Part shown: piece after piece, positions 44,912 to 54,073 of the stretch
Layout of the letters: each line of letters opens with the position of its first letter
Numbering within the stretch: the first letter of the stretch is position 1
Source: Oscillospiraceae bacterium
GTDB taxonomy: Bacteria > Bacillota > Clostridia > Oscillospirales > Ruminococcaceae
Assembly: GCA_021202155.1 (NCBI GenBank)
Contig: JAJQDP010000024.1
Coordinates: 37,848 to 101,847 of the forward strand
Direction: 5' to 3'
DNA length: 64,000 bases
Program-made: the position numbers and the translations under genes
The notes under the pieces: model-generated
Databases searched by the model: none
The model's input: only the letters and a program-made list of their open reading frames with translations
Told to the model about the DNA's origin: nothing

Positions 44912-45682
44912 TTATAGTGGGATTCCTAAGAATGAGCGGATGGCTCGCTCACAAAGCTCGGGAGCTTGCAGGAAGGAATAGTGACCAGCCCCTGTAACTC
45001 TGACGAGTCCGGCATCGGGGATTAGCTTCTCAAAAATCTCGCCATCCGAGATAGGCGTTGCAGTGTCGGCAGTTCCCCAGATTAAAAGCGATGAGGCTTT
45101 GATTTTTGGCAAGAGCTCGGTCAAGTCTTCGTTCACGACTTTTACAAGGGTTGCGCGCATTGTTGGCGTGGAATTCTTGTAGTCGGTAGAGCCACGCTTG
45201 CTTCTGAGTTTGTCGAGCGCGTCCGGGAAAAGTGCCTTAATCGGCTTGAAGCTTAAAACTGCTTTTCCGACTTTGTAGCAGGCAAGGCTGAGATTTTGCT
45301 TGATAGTTTTCTTAGGCTTGATGCCGGCGGAATCTATGAAGACTGCCTTTGTGACGCTCGGGAGGAGATTACCGGCGAGCTCTTTTATCATGATTCTGCC
45401 GCCGAAGCTGTGACCGATGAGACAGATGGGCTTCACATTAAGTGCGTCCAAGAACGCGTTCACAAAATTCACGTAGTCGTCGACGCTCCACGGTTCGGGC
45501 GGCTCTTCACTCCCGCCGAAGCCGGGAAGATCGAGTGCAAGTGCAGTATATTTTTCAGAGACGGCGGTCATGAGCTTATCGAAAAGCTCCATGTTCGCTC
45601 CCCAACCGTGAAGGAAGAGAACTGTATCGCCGGTGCCTGTCATTTTATAGTTTATTTTTATGCCGTTTACAGCTATAGTCAT
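44912..45682 (-). CDS. Alpha/beta-fold hydrolase
   Basis: A 256-aa alpha/beta hydrolase: oxyanion segment LFLHGWGANMELFD, nucleophile elbow GHSFGG (Ser), acid in LLIWGTADTATP and catalytic histidine in TGAGHYSFLQAPE. The substrate is unknown. I start at 45682, with AAGGAG 6 nt upstream, and drop an in-frame upstream extension that has no ribosome site. It is the first gene before murF, ddl and the amidohydrolase. The gene end lies 20 nt before the murF start. Confidence 0.87.
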   Translation of the reverse strand: MTIAVNGIKINYKMTGTGDTVLFLHGWGANMELFDKLMTAVSEKYTALALDLPGFGGSEEPPEPWSVDDYVNFVNAFLDALNVKPICLIGHSFGGRIMIKELAGNLLPSVTKAVFIDSAGIKPKKTIKQNLSLACYKVGKAVLSFKPIKALFPDALDKLRSKRGSTDYKNSTPTMRATLVKVVNEDLTELLPKIKASSLLIWGTADTATPISDGEIFEKLIPDAGLVRVTGAGHYSFLQAPELCERAIRSFLGIPL

Positions 45683-45720
45683 ACTACGCTCCTTAGTGTT
45701 CACATAATCTTTCACGATAC

Positions 45721-45729
45721 AGTATATCA
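45721..45729 (-). promoter_or_regulatory. Extended -10 promoter of the hydrolase-murF operon
   Basis: The minus strand reads TGATATACT (45729-45721), an extended -10 element (TGnTATACT), without a good -35 box. It lies about 40 nt before the hydrolase start. Confidence 0.4.
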
Positions 45730-45820
45730 CTTTGCAAGAAAAATTTCCACTATTTTTTATACATTTTTGAGCGAATGTCGAATCTGTGAAAATTATATCC
45801 GAAATCACACTCATTAGGGC

Positions 45821-45849
45821 TTGAAAAAATGCGGGTGTTGTGCTATAAT
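45821..45849 (+). promoter_or_regulatory. Promoter of the oxaloacetate decarboxylase operon
   Basis: TTGAAA (45821-45826) and a perfect TATAAT (45844-45849) are 17 bp apart, 36 nt before the oadG start. Confidence 0.75.
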
Positions 45850-45884
45850 AATTTTTGATTCGGCAATTTGAAAGGAGAACTGCT

Positions 45885-46193
45885 ATGATACTTTTAGAAG
45901 CGCAAACCATTTCGACCGGTACCGTTGTTGGTCTCGGCATTGGCATGGTTTTCTTCGGACTGATTTGTCTTATCGCCATCTGCTATCTGCTCGGCTTCAT
46001 CATGACGAGAGTGAACAAGGGCAAGGCTGATAAAGAGCCTGCCGCTGTTGCTACATCTCCCGCTGTAAGCACACCCACTGCTGAGCCTATTGTCAACAGG
46101 CAGGAGCTTATTGCGGCTATTTCCGCTGTCATTGCGGAGGAGCTCGGGCAAGACGTAGAAGCAATCAGGATTAAATCTATCAAGAAGCTGTAA
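45885..46193 (+). CDS. oadG: OadG-like gamma subunit of a Na+-pumping decarboxylase
   Basis: A 102-aa membrane subunit: one N-terminal helix (TVVGLGIGMVFFGLICLIAI), a KxNKGKAD turn and an Ala/Pro/Thr-rich linker, ending in a soluble segment with a basic tail (SIKKL). In the oxaloacetate and methylmalonyl-CoA decarboxylases this subunit assembles the complex and binds zinc through its C-terminus. I start at 45885, with AAAGGAG 8 nt upstream. It is the first gene of the four-gene operon. Confidence 0.85.
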   Translation: MILLEAQTISTGTVVGLGIGMVFFGLICLIAICYLLGFIMTRVNKGKADKEPAAVATSPAVSTPTAEPIVNRQELIAAISAVIAEELGQDVEAIRIKSIKKL

Positions 46194-46236
46194 TACTTTA
46201 TACAGCATTTTTATGACAATGGAGGAAGGTCACATT

Positions 46237-46584
46237 ATGAAACACTATCACGTTAACGTAAACGGAACCGATTACGAAATCGAAATTGAGGAAATTTCCG
46301 CTGAGGAAGCAAAGTCCCGTCAGGTTGAAGCTAAGCCTGCCGCTTCTGCTCCCGCCGCTGTTCCCACCGGTGCTGAGACAGTTTCTGCTCCTATGCCCGG
46401 AACTATTCTTTCCGTAAATGCCACTCAGGGGCAGTCTGTCAACAAGGGCGACGTACTCATGATTTTGGAGGCTATGAAGATGGAAAACGAAATCATGGCT
46501 TCGAAGTCCGGCAAGGTCGTCTCCGTAAACGTATCAAAGGGCTCATCGGTCAAGACCGGCGACGTTCTTTGCGCCATCGAATAA
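46237..46584 (+). CDS. Biotin carboxyl carrier protein
   Basis: A stand-alone biotin carrier (115 aa) with an N-terminal beta segment, an Ala/Pro linker (about residues 33-45) and a C-terminal biotinyl domain. The biotin attachment site is EAMKMENEI, with K81. It swings carboxyl groups from the carboxyltransferase (OadA) to the membrane pump (OadB). The C-terminal biotin domain usually fused to OadA is thus separate here. GGAGGAAGG lies upstream of the ATG at 46237. Confidence 0.94.
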   Translation: MKHYHVNVNGTDYEIEIEEISAEEAKSRQVEAKPAASAPAAVPTGAETVSAPMPGTILSVNATQGQSVNKGDVLMILEAMKMENEIMASKSGKVVSVNVSKGSSVKTGDVLCAIE

Positions 46585-46629
46585 CAGCGGTTTGTAACCG
46601 TATTTACGGAAAGGAGACAAAAAGCTTAA

Positions 46630-47874
46630 ATGGATGCGATTTTAGATTTTTTGAAAACCACCGGCTTCGCTATGATTGCGGATAACTGGAAGGTTATCAT
46701 CATGCTTGCTATTTCATGCGTACTTCTGTACCTTGCGATAGTTAAGAAAATGGAACCGCTGCTTCTGCTCCCGATCGCTTTCGGAATGCTTCTTACCAAC
46801 ATTCCGGGTGCTGAGATGTTCCACGAGGTTCTCTTTGTGGACGGGCATATCCACTGGGATTTGTTCGGCGGAGCGGCAATTACTCAGGAGTTTATCGACG
46901 GGCTTGAAAACACGGTTGTAGCGAGCACGCTTGTCGCCGGAGAGACGGTTTCCGTCGGACTTCTTGACGTTCTCTACTTGGGCGTTAAATTAGGCGTATA
47001 TCCCTGCCTTATCTTCATAGGCGTCGGTGCGTCAACCGACTTCGGTCCTTTGATTGCAAACCCGAAAACCCTGCTTCTTGGTGCCGCCGCTCAGGTCGGT
47101 ATCTTCATTACATACCTTGGCGCAACACTTATGGGCTTCACCTCTGCTGAGTCGGGAGCTATCGCCATCATAGGCGGTGCGGACGGTCCTACAGCTATTT
47201 ACACCACTTCCCTCTTGGCTCCGAGCTTACTCGGTCCTATAGCGGTTGCGGCATACTCATACATGGCTTTGGTTCCTGTTATCCAGCCGCCGATTATGCG
47301 TGCTCTTACAACCAAGGAAGAACGCAGAATCGTCATGAAGGAGCTTCGCCCTGTTTCCAAGACCGAGAAGATCATCTTCCCGATTGTCGTTACCATATTC
47401 GTAGCACTTTTGGTTCCCTCTGCGGCTCCGCTTATCGGATGCCTGATGCTCGGAAACCTCATGAGAGAGTGCGGCGTTACCGAAAGACTTTCAAAGACCG
47501 TTCAGAACGAGCTTATGAATATCTGCGTTGTATTCTTAGGCGTTTCCGTCGGTGCAACAGCTACTGCAAACACCTTCCTGAACCTCAAGACCCTTGGAAT
47601 TCTCGTCCTCGGTATCGTTGCGTTCAGCCTGGGTACTGCAAGTGGCGTAATCCTTGCAAAGATTATGAACCTCTTCTCTAAGAAGAACAAGATCAACCCG
47701 CTTATCGGTGCGGCTGGTGTTTCCGCCGTTCCTATGGCGTCGAGAGTTGCTCAGAGAGAAGGTCAGAAGGAAGACCCCTCAAACTTCCTGCTCATGCATG
47801 CCATGGGTCCGAATGTTTCGGGTGTCATCGGCTCTGCTATTGCCGCGGGTGTTCTTATCTCGCTTTTAGGCTGA
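46630..47874 (+). CDS. oadB: Na+-translocating decarboxylase beta subunit
   Basis: A 414-aa membrane protein with about eleven helices; it decarboxylates carboxybiotin and couples this to Na+ export. Family motifs [33 protein letters not shown] and [11 protein letters not shown] are visible; the aspartates in the first two belong to the Na+ and proton path in Klebsiella OadB (family knowledge). AAAGGAG lies upstream. Gamma, biotin carrier, beta and alpha in this order form one operon. Confidence 0.96.
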   Translation: MDAILDFLKTTGFAMIADNWKVIIMLAISCVLLYLAIVKKMEPLLLLPIAFGMLLTNIPGAEMFHEVLFVDGHIHWDLFGGAAITQEFIDGLENTVVASTLVAGETVSVGLLDVLYLGVKLGVYPCLIFIGVGASTDFGPLIANPKTLLLGAAAQVGIFITYLGATLMGFTSAESGAIAIIGGADGPTAIYTTSLLAPSLLGPIAVAAYSYMALVPVIQPPIMRALTTKEERRIVMKELRPVSKTEKIIFPIVVTIFVALLVPSAAPLIGCLMLGNLMRECGVTERLSKTVQNELMNICVVFLGVSVGATATANTFLNLKTLGILVLGIVAFSLGTASGVILAKIMNLFSKKNKINPLIGAAGVSAVPMASRVAQREGQKEDPSNFLLMHAMGPNVSGVIGSAIAAGVLISLLG

Positions 47875-47891
47875 TATGAAAGGAGTTTCAG

Positions 47892-49325
47892 ATGGCTAAC
47901 AAACTATACATTACAGATACAATTCTGAGAGACGCACATCAGTCTCAAGCCGCTACGAGAATGAAGCTTGAGGATATGCTCCCCGCTTGCCCCGTGCTCG
48001 ATTCAATCGGGTACTGGTCGCTTGAATGCTGGGGCGGAGCGACGTTCGACACCTGCATGAGATTTTTGAACGAAGACCCTTGGGAGAGGTTAAGAGCTCT
48101 GAGAAAGGCTCTTCCGAACACCAAGCTCCAGATGCTTTTCCGTGGGCAGAATATCTTGGGATACAAGCACTATGCTGACGACGTTGTTGATGCGTTCGTA
48201 AAGAAGTCTATCGAGAACGGCATCGACGTTATCAGAATCTTCGATGCCTTGAACGACACAAGAAACCTTCAGGCGGCTATTACCGCCACAAAGAAGTACG
48301 GCGGAAAATGCGAGGCGGCTCTCAGCTATACCACGAGCCCTGTTCACAACAAGGAATACTTCGTCAAGCTCGCTATGGAGCTCGAAGAGATGGGTGCGGA
48401 CACTATCTGCATCAAGGATATGGCGAACCTGCTTCTTCCTTACGATGCGGCAGAGCTTGTCAAGGAGCTCAAGGCTCACGTTAAGATTCCGATTCATCTT
48501 CATACACATAACACCACCGGCACCGGCGACATGGTCAACCTGATGGCGGCACAGGCGGGAGTTGACATTGTCGACACTGCGCTTTCTCCTCTTGCAAACG
48601 GCACTTCACAGCCGGCTACTGAATCGCTGGTAGCTACCCTTGCTGGTACTGATAGAGACACAGGGCTTGACCAGAAGAAGCTTGACGAAGCGGCAACTCA
48701 TTTCAGAACCGTTGCTAACAGGCTTAAGGCTGAGGGTTCGCTTGACCCGAAGGTGCTGAACGTCGACACCAAAACGCTTATGTATCAGGTTCCGGGCGGA
48801 ATGCTCTCAAACCTCATCTCACAGCTCAAGCAGGCAAACGCCGAGGATAAGTACTACGAGGTTCTGGCAGAAGTTCCGAGAGTAAGAGAGGACTTCGGCT
48901 ATCCACCGCTCGTAACTCCTACGAGCCAGATTGTCGGCACTCAGGCGGTTATGAATGTCCTTTCCGGTGAGCGTTACAAGATGCTGACAAAAGAGTCCAA
49001 GGGACTATTAAGAGGCGAGTATGGTCGTCTTCCCGGCAAGGTCAACGAGGATGTCAGAAGAAAAGCCGGCATCAGCGACGACGAGGTTATTTCGTGCCGT
49101 CCTGCTGACCTGATTGAACCGGAGCTTGACAAGTACCGTGAAGAAGTCAAGAACGTTCCCGGCTTCAACGGCTCCGAGGAAGATGTTCTTAGCTATGCCC
49201 TCTTCCCGCAGGTTGCTACCAAGTTCTTTGCAAGTAGACTTGAGAAGGATAAGAAGGTCGCTGTTACAAAGAAGGCTGACAACGAGCCGAGAGTACTTTA
49301 CGTTGACGACTGCTCGATTCAGTAA
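47892..49325 (+). CDS. oadA: Oxaloacetate decarboxylase alpha / carboxyltransferase subunit
   Basis: A 477-aa carboxyltransferase of the pyruvate carboxylase/OadA type: DTILRDAHQSQAATRM (metal and substrate site), CIKDMANLL with the lysine that handles carboxyl transfer, and HLHTHNTTGTGDM with metal-binding histidines. No biotin domain follows, because it is encoded separately at 46237. It most likely uses oxaloacetate; methylmalonyl-CoA or glutaconyl-CoA carboxyltransferases belong to another fold. The complex would yield pyruvate, CO2 and a Na+ gradient. Confidence 0.93.
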   Translation: MANKLYITDTILRDAHQSQAATRMKLEDMLPACPVLDSIGYWSLECWGGATFDTCMRFLNEDPWERLRALRKALPNTKLQMLFRGQNILGYKHYADDVVDAFVKKSIENGIDVIRIFDALNDTRNLQAAITATKKYGGKCEAALSYTTSPVHNKEYFVKLAMELEEMGADTICIKDMANLLLPYDAAELVKELKAHVKIPIHLHTHNTTGTGDMVNLMAAQAGVDIVDTALSPLANGTSQPATESLVATLAGTDRDTGLDQKKLDEAATHFRTVANRLKAEGSLDPKVLNVDTKTLMYQVPGGMLSNLISQLKQANAEDKYYEVLAEVPRVREDFGYPPLVTPTSQIVGTQAVMNVLSGERYKMLTKESKGLLRGEYGRLPGKVNEDVRRKAGISDDEVISCRPADLIEPELDKYREEVKNVPGFNGSEEDVLSYALFPQVATKFFASRLEKDKKVAVTKKADNEPRVLYVDDCSIQ

Positions 49326-49337
49326 AAACTAAAATTC

Positions 49338-49369
49338 ATCTCCCCGAGGTAAAACTTGGGGAGATTTTT
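49338..49369 (+). terminator. Terminator of the oad operon
   Basis: ATCTCCCC (49338-49345) and GGGGAGAT (49358-49365), extended by three more pairs, precede a TTTTT run. Confidence 0.88.
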
Positions 49370-49370
49370 C

Positions 49371-49399
49371 TTGCAATGAAGGCGGATATGTTATATAAT
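49371..49399 (+). promoter_or_regulatory. Promoter of the GH127 gene
   Basis: TTGCAA (49371-49376) and a perfect TATAAT (49394-49399) are 17 bp apart. The ATG is at 49438, with an AAAGGAG ribosome site. Confidence 0.75.
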
Positions 49400-49437
49400 A
49401 GCTAATAGCTTTCAGTTACGAAAGGAGCATTTATATT

Positions 49438-51354
49438 ATGAAAAATCAGAAGCAAATCAGACAGACGGCTTATAAGCCGGACGGCGGCTTTATCGGACGT
49501 GAGCAGGAGCTTATCCGCGAGACGGTCATCCCCTATCAATACTCCGTTCTCAAGGACGAAGCACCTGACACCGAAAAGAGCCATGTTATTGCGAACTTTA
49601 TCAACGCAGGAAAGGCTCTTCGGGGCGAGGACGTCGGGGACGGATTCTATGGGATGGTGTTTCAGGACAGCGACGCCGCAAAGTGGCTGGAAACGGTCGC
49701 TTATTCGCTGGCGATTCACCCTGACAAGGAGCTTGAAGGCACTGCAGACGAGGTTATCGACATTATAGCTTCAGCTCAGGACGAGGACGGGTATCTTGAC
49801 ACGGCATTCACGGTCAAGGACAGGAATCACCGCTGGCAGAATCTTTTGGAAGGGCACGAGCTCTACTGTGCCGGGCACATGATGGAGGCGGCTTGCGCCT
49901 ATTATGAGGCTACCGGAAAGAACAAGCTTCTTAAGGTCATGGAGCGAAACGCCGAGCACATCTACGACGTGTTCATCACCGACGGGCACAAGGGCTATCC
50001 CGGACATCCGGAGGTAGAATTGGCTCTCATGAAGATGTACCGGCTAACGGGAAATCACAAGTGCCTTGAGCTTGCGGAGCACTTTATCAACGTAAGAGGA
50101 GTCGATCCGCATTACTTCGAGAAGGAGCGTAAGTCCCGTGACTGGGTTGTCTGGGGCGGAGACGGAAGAGACCACGACTATCAGCAGAGTGGCAAACCGG
50201 TAAGGGAGCAGTCGGACGCCACCGGTCACTCGGTAAGAGCGGTTTATCTCTACACCGCAATGGCTGACTTGGCGAGCGAGGCAGACGACAAGGAGCTCTT
50301 GGAAGCCTGCAACAGGCTCTGGGAGAGTATCACAGGAAAGAGGATGTATCTGACCGGCGGAATCGGTTCATCCTGCAATGGTGAAGCCTTTACAGTTGAC
50401 TATGACCTGCCGAACGACACTGCATACTGCGAGACATGTGCTTCTATCGGGCTGATGTTCTTTGCCTCAAGAATGCTTGAGAGCGATGCAAATTCAAAAT
50501 ACGGCGACGTCATGGAGAGAGCTTTCTACAACACCGTTCTTGCCGGAATCCAGCTTGACGGAAAGAGCTTCTTCTATGTAAATCCTCTCGAATGCGTTCC
50601 GGGAATTTCAGGAAAGGCTTCAACGCACCGGCACGACCTGACTCAAAGACCAAAGTGGTACGCCTGCGCCTGCTGTCCTCCGAACTTAGCAAGATGCGTC
50701 TGCTCGTTCGGAAAGTATGCCTACGGCGAGAACGAGAAGACCGCTTTCTGCCACATGTTTGCCTCGGGTGAGGTCACGTTTGAGAACGGACTCAAGCTCT
50801 CCTGCAAGACGGAGTATCCATTCGGGTTTAATGTCAGTTACACCGTACTTGACGGCGAAAGCAAGCTTGGAATCAGGATTCCTGAGTGGAGCAAGGATTT
50901 TGCCTTGACAGTCAATGGTGAGATAACCAAGTGCGCACCCAAGAACGGCTACGTTTATCTTGACGTCAAAAAAGGCGACGAGATAGTGCTCAAGCTTGAT
51001 TCACTACCCTACTACGTCTATCCATCAAATAAGATTCCGGAGCTAACCGGCTCTGTAGCACTTTGCCGCGGACCGCTTGTCTACTGCTTCGAGGGCAAGG
51101 ATAATAGCTGGTGCGACGGCAATATCCTTTCACTGTCTCTGACAGGGAGCGACGATATTTCCCCGGAAAAGGCAGAGGGGCTTCCAGATGAGATAGTGGC
51201 ACTCAAGGTTTCTGCCAAGAAGTGCTGTGAAGTGGATGGGCTTTACACCATGAGTAAGCCGACCTATGAGGAGGGCTACGCCAAGGCTATTCCCTATTAC
51301 GCATGGTGCAATCGCGGCGAGAACCAGATGAGGGTCTGGATGAACCTGATTTAA
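49438..51354 (+). CDS. GH127 beta-L-arabinofuranosidase-like hydrolase
   Basis: A 638-aa glycosidase of family GH127 (HypBA1-like), with a catalytic (alpha/alpha) barrel and C-terminal beta-sandwich domains. The zinc-bound catalytic site is visible: YCETC (E332, C334) and YACACCPPN (C412, C413), which correspond to E338, C340, C417 and C418 of HypBA1 by position. The cysteine acts as nucleophile on Arafuranosides of plant glycoproteins. No signal peptide is present, so it probably acts in the cytoplasm on imported oligosaccharides; no transporter is adjacent. Confidence 0.9.
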   Translation: MKNQKQIRQTAYKPDGGFIGREQELIRETVIPYQYSVLKDEAPDTEKSHVIANFINAGKALRGEDVGDGFYGMVFQDSDAAKWLETVAYSLAIHPDKELEGTADEVIDIIASAQDEDGYLDTAFTVKDRNHRWQNLLEGHELYCAGHMMEAACAYYEATGKNKLLKVMERNAEHIYDVFITDGHKGYPGHPEVELALMKMYRLTGNHKCLELAEHFINVRGVDPHYFEKERKSRDWVVWGGDGRDHDYQQSGKPVREQSDATGHSVRAVYLYTAMADLASEADDKELLEACNRLWESITGKRMYLTGGIGSSCNGEAFTVDYDLPNDTAYCETCASIGLMFFASRMLESDANSKYGDVMERAFYNTVLAGIQLDGKSFFYVNPLECVPGISGKASTHRHDLTQRPKWYACACCPPNLARCVCSFGKYAYGENEKTAFCHMFASGEVTFENGLKLSCKTEYPFGFNVSYTVLDGESKLGIRIPEWSKDFALTVNGEITKCAPKNGYVYLDVKKGDEIVLKLDSLPYYVYPSNKIPELTGSVALCRGPLVYCFEGKDNSWCDGNILSLSLTGSDDISPEKAEGLPDEIVALKVSAKKCCEVDGLYTMSKPTYEEGYAKAIPYYAWCNRGENQMRVWMNLI

Positions 51355-51365
51355 CCGAAAATAAG

Positions 51366-51394
51366 AACAGGAGTCTTCGTGGCTCCTGTTTTTT
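51366..51394. terminator. Terminator between GH127 and sufU
   Basis: AACAGGAG (51366-51373) and CTCCTGTT (51383-51390) followed by TTTT on the plus strand. It lies between convergent genes, and the weaker T-tract on the minus strand could also serve sufU. Confidence 0.8.
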
Positions 51395-51398
51395 ATGC

Positions 51399-51827
51399 TT
51401 ATTCGGTTTTACCGAGCATCTCGCTCATCGTTCGCCAGCCCAAGACTGCGCACTTGACCCGGGAGGGCATGTGAGAGACGTCCTTTAAAGCTCCCGCCTC
51501 TTCAAGCTCCTCTATCTCGTCGTCCGTTGCTTCGCCCTTTATCATCTTTAAGAAGAGGTCGGACAAGTGCTGGGCTTCTTCCTTTGTCTTTCCGATTACG
51601 AGATCCAACATTATGTCGACCGACGCCTGAGAGATGGCACAGCCGTCGCCCTCGAAGGAGCCGTCAACGATTACTCCGTCCTCGACCTTGAGTTGCAGGA
51701 CGATGTCATCGCCGCAGGACGGGTTCACGCCCTCCAAGGCACAGGTTGCGTCCTCAAGAGTTCCCTTATACTGTGGGTACAGGTTGTGGTCGGTAAGGAC
51801 TTCGTTATAGAATGTATTATTCGCCAA
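51399..51827 (-). CDS. sufU: SufU Fe-S/zinc sulfur-transfer protein
   Basis: A 142-aa protein of the IscU/SufU family. Metal ligands are C38, D40, C63 and C126 (in NPSCGDD, GDGCAISQAS and SRVKCAVLGW). In Firmicutes SufU accepts sulfur from SufS as a zinc-dependent partner (family knowledge). The start is TTG at 51827 with AAGGAGG about 10 nt upstream, and the gene overlaps sufS by 11 nt. It ends the suf operon. Confidence 0.93.
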   Translation of the reverse strand: MANNTFYNEVLTDHNLYPQYKGTLEDATCALEGVNPSCGDDIVLQLKVEDGVIVDGSFEGDGCAISQASVDIMLDLVIGKTKEEAQHLSDLFLKMIKGEATDDEIEELEEAGALKDVSHMPSRVKCAVLGWRTMSEMLGKTE

Positions 51828-53028
51828 GACCCATTCGCCTCCTTAGTGTTTTCAGTGACTGTATAAACCGTTCGATGTCCGCTTCATCATTATAGAATGC
51901 AAGGCTTGCTCTCGCCGAGGAGCGGACGCCCAAGAATACATGAAGCGGTTGAGCACAGTGATGCCCGGCACGTATCGCGACCTTGTCCTCGTCTAAAATT
52001 GCCGAAATATCGTGAGGATGGACTCCGTCAACTGTGAAGCTGACGATTCCGGAGTGATTTCTGTAGTCAGAGCTTCCAATTATATTTACGTGAGGAATCG
52101 CCTGCATTTCCTCGAAAAGGAGCTTGGTGAGTTCAACCTCGCGGGCGTGGATATTGTCCATGCCGATGCTTTCGATATAGTCGATAGCCGCTGAGAGACC
52201 GACTGCGTCACCTGCACTGACTGTCCCTGCCTCGAACTTGTGCGGGAGTTCAGCATAGGTAGCCGAGTCTCTTGTGACGTATTCAATCATCTCACCACCC
52301 GACAAGAACGGCGGCATTTTTTCAAGAAGCTCTTCCTTGCCGTAGAGAACGCCGATTCCCATAGGAGCCATCATCTTGTGACCGGAAAAGGCTAAGAAAT
52401 CGCAGTCCATATCTTTAACATCTATCGCCATGTGCGGTGCGCTCTGTGCGGCATCTATGAGCACAACTCCGCCGTTAGCGTGGACAAGTGCGCAGAGCTC
52501 TTTTACCGGGTTCTCGCCTCCGAGGACATTAGAAACCTGCGCCATTGCGGCGAGTTTGGTGCGCTCGGTTACGGCTTCCTTAAGCTTGTCCAAGGGGTAT
52601 GAGCCATCCGGCTCACATTCGAGATACCTGAGCCTGGCACCGGTTTTTCTTGCGACCATCTGCCACGGGAGGATATTTGAGTGATGTTCTGAGATTGTAA
52701 TCAATATCTCATCGCCCTCGTGGAGGTAATTCAAGCCGTAGCTGTATGCTACCAGATTTATGCTTTCGGTGGTGTTGCGGGTGAAAACAATCTCGCTCGC
52801 TTTCGGGGCTTTGATAAATCCCGCCACCTTATCACGGGCGTTTTCATAGTGCTCGGTGGCATCATAAGCAAGTGAATACAAGCCTCTTAAGGGGTTTGCG
52901 TTTGAGTGCTCATAGAAATCTCTGACCGCATCCAGGACAACCTGAGGTCTTTGCTCGGTGGCGGCGTTGTCGAGATAGGCTATATCCACACTTCTGAGAA
53001 GTGGGAAATCATCTTTATAGTTACGCAT
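51817..53028 (-). CDS. sufS: Cysteine desulfurase SufS
   Basis: A PLP-dependent desulfurase (403 aa) that moves sulfur from cysteine to SufU. Motifs: AYLDNAATEQRP, VDAAQSAPHMAIDV, the PLP lysine in FSGHKMMAPMG, and the catalytic cysteine in RAGHHCAQPLH. GGAGG lies 5 nt before the ATG, which overlaps sufD by 8 nt. Together with sufCBD it supports cluster assembly under oxidative or iron stress. Confidence 0.95.
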   Translation of the reverse strand: MRNYKDDFPLLRSVDIAYLDNAATEQRPQVVLDAVRDFYEHSNANPLRGLYSLAYDATEHYENARDKVAGFIKAPKASEIVFTRNTTESINLVAYSYGLNYLHEGDEILITISEHHSNILPWQMVARKTGARLRYLECEPDGSYPLDKLKEAVTERTKLAAMAQVSNVLGGENPVKELCALVHANGGVVLIDAAQSAPHMAIDVKDMDCDFLAFSGHKMMAPMGIGVLYGKEELLEKMPPFLSGGEMIEYVTRDSATYAELPHKFEAGTVSAGDAVGLSAAIDYIESIGMDNIHAREVELTKLLFEEMQAIPHVNIIGSSDYRNHSGIVSFTVDGVHPHDISAILDEDKVAIRAGHHCAQPLHVFLGVRSSARASLAFYNDEADIERFIQSLKTLRRRMGLGE

Positions 53029-54061
53029 CTTCGCCTCCGTCCGCCTCGGGAGATATGAGGCTGTGAGCCAGAGTCTTTATATCGTCGTCCGGAATATGCG
53101 AAATTATCGCATCAAGCTTTGCATGGGCGATTATGTCCTCAGCCGCCTCGGGAGAGATTCCACGCGAACCGAGATAGAAAATGATGTTTTCGTCAAGCCT
53201 GCCGATAGATGCGCCGTGGTTGCCCTCGACATCCTCCTCGTTGCAGAGGATGAGAGGAATCGTCTGATTAACCTGATTGTCGCCCAAGAGAAGAATGTCC
53301 TCGTTTTCAGTTCCCTTTGCCCCGGCACAGCCTTTGATGAGGTCGATTGTGCCGCGGAAAAGCTTTGTGGAGTCTCCCTCCAAAATTCCGGAAGCGAAAA
53401 TATTTGACTCGGTCTTCCTACCGGTGTGGCGAACGACATAGTTCATGTCAAGGCTTTGATTTGTCCTGACCCGGTAGCCGGCATTCGCTGAAAATGAGCT
53501 GTGGTCACCCTCTAAATCGACTGAGACCGCCACATATTCACTCTTGCCGCCGAGTTCAAGCTTTGTGAGATTAAATGAAGCGTTTTCCTCGCAGGTACCG
53601 CCGATGTCGGTTATGACGTCACAACTGTCCCCTACCGCCTGAATTACGGATAAATCGACGGTTGAGCCGGGTTCTGCCAAAATCTTTATTTCAAGAACCG
53701 CTGTTCCATCACCTGTCATGATGACCGATACGGGAAGAGTAGAGTTTTTCTTTGCATGAAGGAAGAGCCTTGCCTGCTTGCCGCCGGTGAAATCGTAGTT
53801 AAGGACCGCGGAGGATGCATCGGAATCTGACTCTATGAGAATTGAGTCGCCGGCGAGGTGAGAACTGAGCTCTTCTCCCGCGGCGGATTTGATATTATCT
53901 AAAGTCCCGTTCTTGGTGAGCTTAAGTTCATCCGGTAGCTTCGTCAGTTCAGGAGTGCATGAGTCATCGGGGATAGTTCCCGAATAGGTCGCCTCATTCA
54001 TTTTGAGGCTGTTCCAGGTTCTCACGGGGAGCGGATTTAGAATTATATTTTCATTTGTCAT
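53021..54061 (-). CDS. sufD: Fe-S assembly protein SufD
   Basis: A 346-aa SufB/SufD-type protein with the right-handed beta-helix core. Visible are GNHGASIGRLDENIIFYLGSRG and SPEAAEDIIAHA near the C-terminus, as in SufD. It forms the SufBCD scaffold with SufB and the ATPase SufC. AAGGAGGGG precedes the ATG. It starts 12 nt after sufB. Confidence 0.93.
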   Translation of the reverse strand: MTNENIILNPLPVRTWNSLKMNEATYSGTIPDDSCTPELTKLPDELKLTKNGTLDNIKSAAGEELSSHLAGDSILIESDSDASSAVLNYDFTGGKQARLFLHAKKNSTLPVSVIMTGDGTAVLEIKILAEPGSTVDLSVIQAVGDSCDVITDIGGTCEENASFNLTKLELGGKSEYVAVSVDLEGDHSSFSANAGYRVRTNQSLDMNYVVRHTGRKTESNIFASGILEGDSTKLFRGTIDLIKGCAGAKGTENEDILLLGDNQVNQTIPLILCNEEDVEGNHGASIGRLDENIIFYLGSRGISPEAAEDIIAHAKLDAIISHIPDDDIKTLAHSLISPEADGGEDA

Positions 54062-54073
54062 CTTGTCCCCTCC

